Below, one piece after another: positions 25,501 through 36,469 of a DNA stretch of 64,000 nt. Under the pieces are notes generated by a model that saw only the letters and a program-made list of their open reading frames with translations, did no database searches and had not been told where the DNA came from. Source of the DNA: Plasmopara viticola (taxonomy: Eukaryota > Oomycota > Peronosporomycetes > Peronosporales > Peronosporaceae); assembly GCA_001695595.3 (NCBI GenBank), contig MBPM02000058.1, positions 1 to 64,000 of the forward strand, in the 5' to 3' direction. The translations under genes and the position numbers were made by a program. Position 1 is the stretch's first letter; every line of letters begins with the position of its first letter.

Positions 25501-28489
25501 TGTGCACGTCTTGAGAGAGAAAGGACGTATCTGTCGTCGCACATCATCTGAGCACTTTGGAACAGTGATTACATGCTCACTTGTGACTCTATTGCGTCCG
25601 CACACGCCAAAGAGGATAGAAAAAACGTATCTGCTGACGTTCAGCGTCTCAGCGCTTGAATGAATTGAATATGCGCTTAGTTGTGACCCTATTTCGTCTG
25701 TGAATGTTATAATAGATCGAAACGACGTAGCAATCGTCGCACAACATTTTAGCGCTAAAAGAGGGTGAGTAGACGCTTTGTTCTGTGTTTAATGCATCGG
25801 TGTACGCTTTAAGAGCAAGAAAGGACGTATCTGTTGTCGCACATCATCTGAGCACTTTATAAAGTGATTCCATGCATAGTTGTTGCCCTATTGCGTCTGT
25901 GCACGTCTAAGAGAATAGAAAGGACGTATCTGCTGACGTTCAGCGTCGCAGCGCTTGAATAAATTGAATATGCGCTTAGTTGTGACCCTAGCACGTCTAT
26001 GAACGTTATAATAGATCGAAAGAACGTAGCTATAGTCGTACAGGGTCTTAGCCCTTAAAGAGGGTGAATATACGCTTTGTTGTTTCTCAAATGCATCGGT
26101 GTACGTCTCAAGAGCAAGAAAGGACGTATCTGTCGTCGCACATCATCTGAGCACTTCGGAAAAGAGATTACATGCATAGTTGTTGCCCTATTGCGTGTGT
26201 GCACGTCTAAGAAGATAGAAAAGACGTATCTGCTGATATACAGCGTCTCAGCGATTAGATGAATTCAAAATGCGCTTAGTTGTGACTCTTTTGCGTTTGA
26301 ACGTCGAGATAGATCGGAAGGACGTAACTATAGTCGCACATCATTTGAGCACTGTATGAAGTGGTTACATGCTTAGTTGTGGCCTTATTGTGTCTGTATA
26401 CGCTAAAGAGGATAGATAGGGCGTATCTGCTGACGTGCAGCGTCTCAGCGCTTGAACAAATTGAAAATGCGCTTAGTTATGACCCTATTGCGTCTGTAAA
26501 CGTTATGACAGATCGAAAGAACGTAGCTATAATCGTCAGCGTCTCAGCCCTTAAAGAGGGTGAGTATACGCTTTGTTGTGTCGAAAATGTATCGGTGTAC
26601 GTCTCAAGCGCAAGAAAGGACGTATCTGTCGTCGCACATCATCTGAGCACTTTGGAAAAGTGATTACATGCCGAGTTGTTGCCTTGTTGCGTCTCTTCAC
26701 GTCTAAGAGGATAGGAAGGACGTGTCTGCTGACGTTCAGCTTCTCAGCTCTTGAATGAATTGAATAAGCGCTTAGTTGTGACCCTGTTGCGTCTGTGAAC
26801 GTCTTGAAAGATCGAAAGAACGTAGGTATGGTCGTAAAACATCCCAGCCCTTTCAGAGGGTGAGTATACGCTTTGTTGTATCTCGAATGCATCTGTGCAC
26901 GTGTCTTGAGCTAGAAAGGACGTATCTTTCGTCGCACATCATCCGAGCACTTTGGAAAAGTGATTACATGCTTAGTTGTTGCCCTATTGCATCTGTGTAC
27001 GTTAAAGAGGATAGAAAAGACGTAACTGCTGACATACAGCGTTTTAGCGCTTCAATGAAAAAAATATGCGCTTTGTTGTGACCCTATTGCGTCTGTGAAC
27101 GTCTAGGTAGATCGAAACGACGTAGCTATAGTCGTGCAACGTCTTAGCGCTTAAAGAGGGTGAGTATACGCTTTGTTGTATCTATAATGCATCTGTGCAA
27201 GTCTTGAATGATAGAAAGGACGTATTTGTCGTCGCACATTATCTGAGCACTTTGGAGAAGTGATTACATGCTTAGTTGTGACCCTATTGCGTCTTTGCAC
27301 GTCCAAAAGGATAGAAAGGATGTGTCTGCGAACGTACAGCGTCTCAGCGCCTAAATGATTTGAATATACGTTTGGTTGTGAGCCTATTGCGTCTATGAAC
27401 ATCTAGATAGATCAAAAAGACGTAGCTATAGTCGTGCAACGTCTTAGCGCTTAAAGAGGGTGACTATACGCTTTGTTGTATCTATAATGCATCTGTGCAA
27501 GTCTTGAATGATAGAAAGGACGTATCCGTCGTCGCACATCATCTGAGCACTTTATAAAGTGGTCACATGCTTAGTTGTGGCCTCATTGCGTCTGTGTACG
27601 CTAAAGAGGATGAAAAAGACGTATCTGCTGACGTTCAGCGTCTCAGAGCTTGAATGAATTGAAACTACGCTTTGTTGTGACCCTTTTGCGTCTGTGAACG
27701 TCTAGATGATCCAAAGAACGTAGCTATAGTCGTGCAACGTCTTAGCGCTTAAAGAGGGTGAGTATACGCTTTGATCTTCGTTTAATACAACTATACACAT
27801 CTTAAGAGCTAGAAAGGACGTATCTGTCGTCGCACATGATCTGAGCACTGTATAAGGTGATTACATTCTTAGTTATGACCCTATTGCGTCTCTGCACGTC
27901 TAAGAGAATAGAAAAGACGTATCTGCTAATATACAGCGTCTCAGTGCTTAAATGATATTAATTTGCGCTTAGTTGTGACCTATTTTGTCTGTGAACGTCT
28001 AGATAGATTAAAAGTACGTAGCTATGGTTGTACAGCCTCTCAGCATTTACAGAGGATGAGTTTACGCTTTGTTCCATCTCTAATGCATCTGTGCACGTCA
28101 TGAGAGAGAGAACGGACGTATCTGTCGTCGGACATTAATCTGAGCACTTTGGAAAAGTAATTACTTGCTTAGTTGTAACTTTTTTGTGTCACTTTAGTCC
28201 AAGAGAGTAGAAAGGATGCATCTGCTGACGTACAGCGTCTCAGCGCTTAAATGAATTGAATATGCGCTTTGTTGTGGCCTTATTTCGTCTATGAACGTCT
28301 AGATAGATTAAAAGGACGTAGCTATGGTCGTACAGCGTCTCGTTCCTTATAGAGGGTGAGTATATGCTTTGTTGTGTCTCGAATGCATCTGTGCATGTCT
28401 TAAGAGATAGAAAAGACGTTTCAGTCGTCGCACTTTGGAAAAGTGATTACATGCATAGTTGTTGCCCTATTGCGTCTGTGCACGTCTAA
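22583..28489 (+). repeat. 5.9-kb duplicated segment, copy B
   Basis: This is the second copy of 15030-20935. To the left the match fails before GTGATTACATGCCTAG. To the right it fails after about 28489, where copy B lacks three trimers (about 897 bp) and resumes matching the 21.8-22.5 kb region with offset 6657. Small losses, such as one base in the M2 near 27706, are private to copy B. Confidence 0.83.
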
Positions 28490-30449
28490 GAAGATAGAAA
28501 AGACGTATCTGCTGATATACAGCGTCTCAGCGATTAGATGAATTCAAAATGCGCTTAGTTGTGACTCTTTTGCGTTTGAACGTCGAGATAGATTGCAAGG
28601 ACGTAACTATAGTCGCACATCATTTGAGCACTGTATGAAGTGGTTACATGCTTAGTTGTGGCCTTATTGTGTCTGTATACGCTAAAGAGGATAGATAGGG
28701 CGTATCTGCTGACGTGCAGCGTCTCAGCGCTTGAACAAATTGAAAATGCGCTTAGTTATGACCCTATTGCGTCTGTAAACGTTATGACAGATCGAAAGAA
28801 CGTAGGTATGGTCGTAAAACATCCCAGCCCTTTCAGAGGGTGAGTATACGCTTTGTTGTATCTCGAATGCATCTGTGCACGTGTCTTGAGCTAGAAAGGA
28901 CGTATCTTTCGTCGCACATCATCCGAGCACTTTGGAAAAGTGATTACATGCTTAGTTGTTGCCCTATTGCATCTGTGTACGTTAAAGAGGATAGAAAAGA
29001 CGTAACTGCTGACATACAGCGTTTTAGCGCTTCAATGAAAAAAATATGCGCTTTGTTGCGACCCTATTGCGTCTGTGAACGTCTAGGTAGATCGAAACGA
29101 CGTAGCTATAGCCGTGCAACGTCTTAGCGCTTAAAGAGGGTGAGTATACGCTTTGTTGTATCTATAATGCATCTGTGCAAGTCTTGAATGATAGAAAGGA
29201 CGTATCCGTCGTCGCACATCATCTGAACGCTTTGGAGAAGTGATTACATGCTTAGTTGTGACCCTATTGCGTCTTTGCACGTCCAAAAGGATAGAAAGGA
29301 TGTGTCTGCGAACGTACAGCGTCTCAGCGCCTAAATGATTTTAATATACGCTTGGTTGTGAGCCTATTGCGTCTATGAACATCTAGATAGATCAAAAAGA
29401 CGTAGCTATAGTCGTGCAACGTCTTAGCGCTTAAAGAGGGTGACTATACGCTTTGTTGTATCTATAATGCATCTGTGCAAGTCTTAAATGATAGAAAGGA
29501 CGTATCCGTCGTCGCACATCATCTGAGCACTTTATAAAGTGGTCACATGCTTAGTTGTGGCCTCATTGCGTCTGTGTACGCTAAAGAGGATGAAAAAGAC
29601 GTATCTGCTGACGTTCAGCGTCTCAGAGCTTGAATGAATTGAAACTACGCTTTGTTGTGACCCTTTTGCGTCTGTGAACGTCTAGATAGATCCAAAGAAC
29701 GTAGCTATAGTCGTGCAACGTCTTAGCGCTTAAAGAGGGTGAGTATACGCTTTGATCTGCGTTTAATACAACTATACACATCTTAAGAGCTAGAAAGGAC
29801 GTATCTGTCGTCGCACATGATCTGAGCACTGTATAAAGTGATTACATTCTTAGTTATGACCCTATTGCGTCTCTGCACGTCTAAGAGAATAGAAAAGACG
29901 TATCTGCTAATATACAGCGTCTCAGTACTTAAATGATTTTAATTTGCGCTTAGTTGTGACCTATTTTGTCTGTGAACGTCTAGATAGATTAAAAGTACGT
30001 AGCTATGGTTGTACAGCCTCTCAGCATTTACAGAGGATGAGTTTACGCTTTGTTCCATCTCTAATGCATCTGTGCACGTCATGAGAGAGAGAACGGACGT
30101 ATCTGTCGTCGGACATTAATCTGAGCACTTTGGAAAAGTAATTACTTGCTTAGTTGTAACTTTTTTGTGTCACTTTAGTCCAAGAGAGTAGAAAGGATGC
30201 ATCTGCTGACGTACAGCGTCTCAGCGCTTAAATGAATTGAATATGCGCTTTGTTGTGGCCTTATTTCGTCTATGAACGTCTAGATAGATTAAAAGGACGT
30301 AGCTATGGTCGTACAGCGTCTCGTTCCTTATAGAGGGTGAGTATATGCTTTGTTGTGTCTCGAATGCATCTGTGCATGTCTTAAGAGATAGAAAAGACGT
30401 TTCAGTCGTCGCACATCATCTGAGCACTTTTGTAAAGTGATTACATGCT

Positions 30450-30549
30450 CAGTTGTGACCCTATTGCGTATGCGCACGTCCAAGAGGATAGAAAGGACGT
30501 ATCTGCTGACGTACAGCGTCTCAGCGCTCAAATGAATTGAATATGCGCT
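30450..30549 (+). repeat. Representative monomer M1
   Basis: This is exactly 100 bp. It is recognised by GAGGATAGAAAGGACGTATC, then GCTGACGTACAGCGTCTCAG, and by the end ATGAATTGAATATGCGCT. It contains the short internal duplication TCAGCG in the form CAGCGTCTCAGCGCT. ACGT tetranucleotides stand at monomer positions 27-30, 48-51 and 60-63. M2 follows directly. Confidence 0.92.
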
Positions 30550-30649
30550 TAGTTGTGACGTTATTGCGTCTGTGAACATCTAGATAGATCAAAAAGACGT
30601 AGCTATGGTCGTACAGCGTCTCAGCCCTCAAAGAGGGTGAGTATATGCT
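30550..30649 (+). repeat. Representative monomer M2
   Basis: This is exactly 100 bp. Its markers are CTAGATAGATC, GACGTAGCTATGGTCGTAC and the end AAAGAGGGTGAGTATATGCT. It shares with M1 the start AGTTGTGAC, the TATTGCGTCTGTG block and CGTCTCAGC. It differs in having GTGAAC in place of the GTGCAC or GCGCAC of M1 and M3. Confidence 0.92.
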
Positions 30650-30749
30650 TTTGTGTGTCTCTAATGCAACTGTGCACTTCGTAAGAGCTTGAAAGAACGT
30701 ATCTGTCGTCCCACATCATCTGAGCATTTTTGTAAAGTGATTACATGCT
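30650..30749 (+). repeat. Representative monomer M3
   Basis: This is exactly 100 bp. It is recognised by GTGTCTCTAATGCA, GTGCAC, GAAAGAACGTATCTGTCGTC, CATCATCTGAGCA and the end GTGATTACATGCT. It closes the 300-bp trimer and the next M1 starts at 30750. In most copies three hexamer palindromes (ATGCAT, GTGCAC, CTTAAG) follow one another with 2-bp gaps; this copy has ATGCAA and GTAAGA, so only the middle one is perfect. In the right-hand array M3 is the monomer that borders X on both sides. Confidence 0.92.
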
Positions 30750-31010
30750 TAGTTGTGATTCTATTGCGTCTGCGCACGTTTAAGAGGATAGAAAGGACGT
30801 ATCTGCTGACGTAATGCATCTCAGCGCTTTAATGAATTGAATATGCGCTTAGTTGGGACCCTATTGCGTCTGTGAACATCTAGATAGATCAAAAAGACGT
30901 AGCTATGGTCGTACAGCGTATCAGCCCTCAAACTGGGAGAGTATATGCTTAGTTGTGTCTCTAATGCAACTGTGCACGTCGTAAGAGCAAGAAAGGACGT
31001 ATCTGTCGTC

Positions 31011-31200
31011 GCACATTATCTGAGCACTATTGTAAAGTGATTTCATGCTTAGTTGTGACCCTATTGCGTCTTTGCACGTCCAAGGGGATAGAAACGACGT
31101 TTCGGCCGACGTACAGCGTCTCAGCGCTTGACCCTATTGCGTCTGTGAACATCTCGATAGATCAAAAAGACGTAGCTATGGTCGTACAGCGTCTCAGCCC
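31011..31200 (+). repeat. Trimer with M1/M2 deletion, copy 2
   Basis: This matches 13542-13740 over M3, M1 and M2, including AAGGGGATAGAAACGACGTT, GGCCGACGTACAGCG, the fusion CAGCGCTTGACCC and AACATCTCGATAG. The two lie about 17.47 kb apart, so a piece of array was copied over that distance, or both derive from a duplicated larger segment since overwritten. Confidence 0.8.
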
Positions 31201-31593
31201 TAAAGAGGGTGAGCATAAGCTTTTTTGTGTCTCTAATGCATCTGTGCACTTCGTAAGAGCTAGAAAGGACGTATCCGTCGTCGCACATCATCTGAGCACT
31301 TTTGAAGAGTTATTATTATCTTAGGTGCGACCCTATTGCATCTTTGCACGTCCAAGAGGACTGAAAGGACGTATCTGCTGACGTACAGCGTCTCAACGCT
31401 TAAATGAATTTAATATGTGCTTTGTTGTGACCCTATTGCGTCTGTAAACGACTAGATAGATTGAAAAGACGTAGCTATGGTTGTACAGCGTCTCAGCCCT
31501 CAAAGAGGGTGAGGATATGCTTTGTTGTGTCTCTAATGCAACTGTGCACGTTAAGAGATATAAAGGACGTATCCGTCGTAGCACATCAATCAA

Positions 31594-31917
31594 GCACTTT
31601 GGATAAGTAATTACAAGCTTAGTAGTGGCACTATTGCGTCTGTGTACGTGTCAGAGGATAGAATGGACGTTTCCGCCGACGTACAGCGTCTAAGCGCTCA
31701 GATCATTTTGATATGCTCTTAGTTGTGAACCGTTTTCGTCTTTAAATGTCTAGATAGATCGAATAAACGCAACTGTGGTCCAACAACGTCTTAGCGCTGA
31801 AAAGAGGGTGAGTGTAAACTATCTCGTGTCTCTAATGCATATGTGCACGTCTTAAGAAAAAGAAAGGACGTATCGGTCGTCGAACATCATCTGAGCGCTT
31901 TGGAAAGGTGATTACAG
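31594..31917 (+). repeat. Diverged trimer at the edge of the X-containing array
   Basis: The last trimer before the first X has unusual bases: TAGTAGTGGCAC in M1, ATCATTTTGATATGCTC, M2 with TCGAATAAACGCAACTGTGG, and an M2 end GAAAAGAGGGTGAGTGTAAAC. Its M3 already has the CATATGTGCAC and CTATCTCGTGTCTC variants typical of the X-containing array. Higher divergence fits an array boundary, where homogenisation is weaker. Confidence 0.7.
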
Positions 31918-34900
31918 TAATTATTAGCTGCGAGCTAATCGAGAGGCGGTACTTACCGGGACTACGGATCGCTTCGGTACTAAAATGCTTAACTACCGAT
32001 AGGGTGTTGCTATTCTCCTATGGCTTTCTATTTAAGGAGAGCTCAACTTTATGAAATGGCCTGATACAAAAAGAATCTGACTCAATGCATCTATGCACGT
32101 CTTAAGAGATAGAAAGGGCGTATCTGTCGTCGAACATTATCTGAGCACTTTAGAAAGAAAATCCTATGCTTAGTTGTGGCTTTACTGCGTCTGTGCACGT
32201 CTTTAAGGATAGAAAAGACGTATTTGCTGACGTGCAGCGTCTCAGCGCTAAGACAATTTGAATATGCGCTTAGTTGTGACCCCATTGCGTCTGTGAACGT
32301 CAAGATAGATTGAAAGGACGTAGCTATGATCGTAAAACGTCTTAGCGCTTTAAGAGGGTGAGCACGCTTTGTTGTGTCTCTAATGCATATGTGCACGTCG
32401 TAAGAGACAGAAAAGACGTATCTATCGTCGCACATCATCTGAGGACTTTGGAAAGGTGATAACATTAATTATTAGCTGCGAGCTAATCGAGGGGCGGTAC
32501 ATACCGGGACTGCGGATCACTTCGGTACTAAAATGCTTAAATACCGATAGGGTGTTCCTTTTCTCCTATGGCTTTCTTTTTAAGGAGAGCTCAACTTTAT
32601 TAAATGGCCTGATACAACAAGATTCTGACTGAATGCATCTATGCACGTCTTAAGAGATAGAAAAGAGGGATCTGTCGACGAACATCATCTGAGCACTTTA
32701 GAAAGATAATTCCATGCTTAGTTGTGGCTTTGTTGCGTCTGTGCAAGTCTAAAAGGATAGAAAGGACGTATTTGCTGACGTTCGGCGTCTCAACGCTTAA
32801 ATGAATTGAATATACGCTTAATTGTGACCCTATTGCGTCTGTGAACGTCAAGATAGAATGAAAGGACGTAGCTATGGTCGTAAAACGTCTCAGCGCTTAA
32901 AGAGGGTGAGTGTACGCTATTTCGTGTCTCTAATGCATATGTCACGTCTTAAGAGAAAGAAAGGACGTATCGGTCGTTGAACATCATCTGAGCACTTTGG
33001 AAAGGTGATTTCATTAATTATCAGCTGCGAGCTAATCGAGGGGTGGTACATACCGGGACTACGGATCGCTTCGGTACTAAAATGCTTGAATACCGATAGG
33101 GTGTTGCTATTCTCCTATGGCTTTCTATTTAAGAAGAGCTCAACTTTATGAAATGGCCTGATACAGAAAGAATCTGACTAAATGCATCTATGCACGTCTT
33201 AAGAGATAGAAAGGACGTATCTGTCGTCGAACATCATCTGAGCAATTAAGAAAGAAAATTTCATGCTTAGTTGTGGCCTCATTGCGTCTGTGCACGTCTT
33301 TAAGGATAGAAAGGACGTATTTGCTAACGTTCGGCGTCCCAGCGCTTAAATGAATTGAATAGCCGCCGAATTGTGACCCTTTTGCGTCTGTGAAAGTCTA
33401 CATAGAATAAAATGACGTAGCTATGGTCATACAGCGTCTCAGGCCTTTCAGAGGGTGAGTATACGCTTTGTTGTGTCTCCAAGGCATCTGCTAACGTCTT
33501 CAGAGAAAGAAAGGACGTATCTGTCGTCGCACATCATCTGAGCACTTTAGAAAGGTGATTACATTAATTTTTAGCTGCGAGCTAATCGAGGGGCGGTACA
33601 TACCGGGACTGCGGATCACTTCGGTACTAAAATGCTTAAATGCAGATAGGATGTTGCTTTTTACTATGGCTTCAATTTAAGGAGAGCTCAACTTTATTAA
33701 ATGGCCTGATACAAAAAGAATCTGACTGAATGCATCTATGCACGTCTTGAGAGATAGAAAGGACGTATCTGTCGTCGCACATCATTTGAGCACATTAGAA
33801 AGATAATTCCATGCTTAGTGGTGGCTCTATTGCGTCTGTGCACGTCTAAAAGGATAGAAAGGACGTATTTGCTGACGTTCGGCGTCCCAGCGCTTAAATG
33901 AATTTAATATGCGCTTTCTTGTGACCCTATTGCGTCTGTGAACGTCAAGATAGATTGAAAGGACGTAGCTATGGCCGTAAAACGTCTCAGCGCTTAAAGA
34001 GGGTGAGTGTACGCTATTTCGTGTCTCTAATGCATATGTGCACGTCTTAAGAGAAAGAAAGAACGTATCGGTCGTCGCACATCATCTGAGCACTTTGGAA
34101 AGGTGATTTCATTAATTATTAGCTGCGAGCTAATCGAGGGGCGGTACATACAGGGCCTGCGGATCACTTCGGTACTAAAATGCTTTAATTCCGATAGGGT
34201 GTTGCTATTCTCCTATGGCTTTCTATTTAAGGAGAGCTCAACTTTATTAAATGGCCTGATACAACAAGATTCTGACTAAATGCATCTATGCACGTCTTAA
34301 GAGATAGAAAGGACGTATCTGTCGTCGCACATCATCTGAGCACTTTAGAAAGTAAATTCCATGCTTAGTTGTGGCTTTATTGCGTCTGTGTACGTCTAAA
34401 AGTATAGAAAGGACGTATTTGCTGACGTTCGGCGTCCCAGGGCTAAATTGAATTTAATATGCGCTAAGTTGTGACCCTATTGCGTCTGTGAACGTCAAGA
34501 TAGATGGAAAGGACGTAGCTATGGCCGTAAAACGTCTCAGCGCTTAAAGAGTGTGAGTGTACGTTATTTCGTGTCTCTAATGCATATGTGCACGTCTTAA
34601 GAGAAAGAAAGGACGTATCGGTCGTCGCACATCATCTGAGCACTTTGGAAAGGAAATTTCATTGATTATCAGCTGCGAGCTAATCGAGGGGTGGTACATA
34701 CCGGGGCTACGGATCGCTTCGGTACTAAAATGCTTGAATACCGATAGGGTGTTGCTATTCTCCTATGACTTTCTATCTAAGGAGAGCTCAACTTTATTAA
34801 ATGGCCTGATACAAAGATGTTCTGACTGAATGCATATGTGCACGTCTTAAGAGATAGAAAGGACGTATCTGTCGTCGAACATCACCTGAGCACTTTAGAA

Positions 34901-36469
34901 AGAAAATTCCATGCTTAGTTGTGGCCTCATTGCGTCTGTGCACGTCTTTAAGGATAGAAGGGACGTATTTGCTAACGTTCGGCGTCCCAGCACTTAAATG
35001 AATTTAATATGCACTTATTGGAGACCCCATTGCGTCTGTGAAAGTCTACATAGATTAAAATGACGTAGCTATGGTCTTACAGCGTCTCAGGCCTTTAAGA
35101 GGGTGCGTATACGCTTTGTTGTGTCTCTAAGGCATCTGCGAACGTCTTAAGAGATAGAAAGGACGTATCTGTCGTCGCACATCATCTGAGCACTTTAGAA
35201 AGGTGATTACATTGATTATTAGCTGCGAGCTAATCGAAGGGCGGTACATACCGGGACTGCGGATCACTTCGGTACTAAAATGCTTAAATACCGATAGGGT
35301 GTTGCTATTCTCCTATGGCTTTCTATTTAAGGAGAGCTCAACTTTATTAAATGGCCTGATACAACAAGATTCTGACTGAATGCATATGTGCACGTCGTAA
35401 GAGATAGAAAGGACGTATCTGTCGTCGCACATCATCTGAGCACTTTAGAAAGATAATTTATGCTTAGTTGTGGCTCTATTGCGTCTGTGCACGTCTTAAA
35501 GGATAGAAAGGACGTATTTGCTAACGTTCGGCGTCCCAGCGCTTAAATGAATTTAATATGCGCTTTCTTGTGACCCTATTGCGTCTGTGAAAGTCTACAA
35601 AGATTAAGATGACGTAGCTATGGTCTTACAGCGTCTCAGGCCTTTAAAAGAGTAAGTATACGCTTTGGTGTGTCTCTAAGGCATCTGCGAACGTCTTAAG
35701 AGATAGAAAGAACGTATCTGTCGTCGCACATCATCTGAGCACTTTAGAAAGGTGATTATTAGCTGCGAGCTAGTCGAGGGGCGGTACATACCGGGACTGC
35801 GGATCACTTCGGTACTAAAATGCTTAAATACCGATAGGGTGTCGCTATTCTCCTATGGCTTTCTATTTAAGGAGAGCTCAAATTTAGTAAATGGCCTGAT
35901 ACAACAAGATTCTGACTGAATGCATATGTGCACGTCGTAAGAGATAGAAAGGACGTATCTGTCGTCGCACATCATCTGAGCACTTTAGAAAGAAAATTCC
36001 ATGCTTAGTTGTGGCTCTATTGCGTCTGTGCACGTCTTAAAGGATAGAAAGGACGTATTTGCTAACGTTCGGCGTCCCAGCGCTTAAATGAATTTAATAT
36101 GCGCTTTCTTGTGACCCTATTGCGTCTGTGAAAGTCTACAAAGATTAAGATGACGTAGCTATGGTCTTACAGCGTCTCAGGCCTTTAAAAGGGTAAGTAT
36201 ACGCTTTGGTGTGTCTCTAAGGCATCTGCGAACGTCTTAAGAGATAGAAAGAACGTATCTGTCGTCGCACATCATCTGAGCACTTTAGAAAGGTGATTAC
36301 ATGAATTATTAGCTGCGAGCTAGTCGAGAGGCGGTACATACCGGGACTGCGGATCACTTCGGTACTAAAATGCTTAAATACCGATAGGGTGTCGCTATTC
36401 TCCTATGGCTTTCTATTTAAGGAGAGCTCGAATTTAGTAAATGGCCCGATACAACATGATTCTGACTGA
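31918..36469 (+). repeat. X copies 1-9, regular 550-bp spacing
   Basis: The X copies lie at 31918-32083, 32466-32632, 33015-33181, 33565-33729, 34113-34279, 34663-34829, 35213-35379, 35755-35919 and 36303-36469. Copy 1 has GTACTTACCGGGACTACGG. Copies 3 and 6 have ATCAGCT in the first arm. Copy 8 has lost about 8 bp before ATTAGCT. Copies 8 and 9 carry CTAGTCGAG in place of CTAATCGAG. Between copies lies M3'-M1-M2-M3 throughout. Confidence 0.92.

Larger units (their letters stand above)
28490..31010 (+). repeat. Trimers re-copied from the blocks to the left
   Basis: The stretch 28490-29130 matches 21830-22480 (offset about 6657). The stretch 29130-30400 carries the same variant series as 16.5-17.7 kb and 24.1-25.2 kb, including TTAATACAACTATACACATC in M3 and CACTTTAGTCCAAG in M1. 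From about 30410 ordinary trimers resume. This is a patchwork of partial copies rather than a clean repeat of one block. Confidence 0.75.
11916..31917 (+). repeat. Trimeric 300-bp satellite array, plus orientation
   Basis: About 66 trimers M1-M2-M3 run for 20 kb with no unique sequence. The clean unit is 300 bp (for example 30450-30749). Much of 14-31 kb is built from re-copied multi-trimer segments: a 5.9-kb block at 15030-20935 recurs at 22583-28489, and a rare M1 variant with CACTTTAGTCCAAGAGAGTAG occurs near 14467, 17465, 20637, 25015, 28190 and 30174. Spacings between shared variants cluster at 3.17 and 4.38 kb, which sum to 7.55 kb. The last trimer before X appears (31594-31917) is more diverged. 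No gene is present. Confidence 0.95.
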
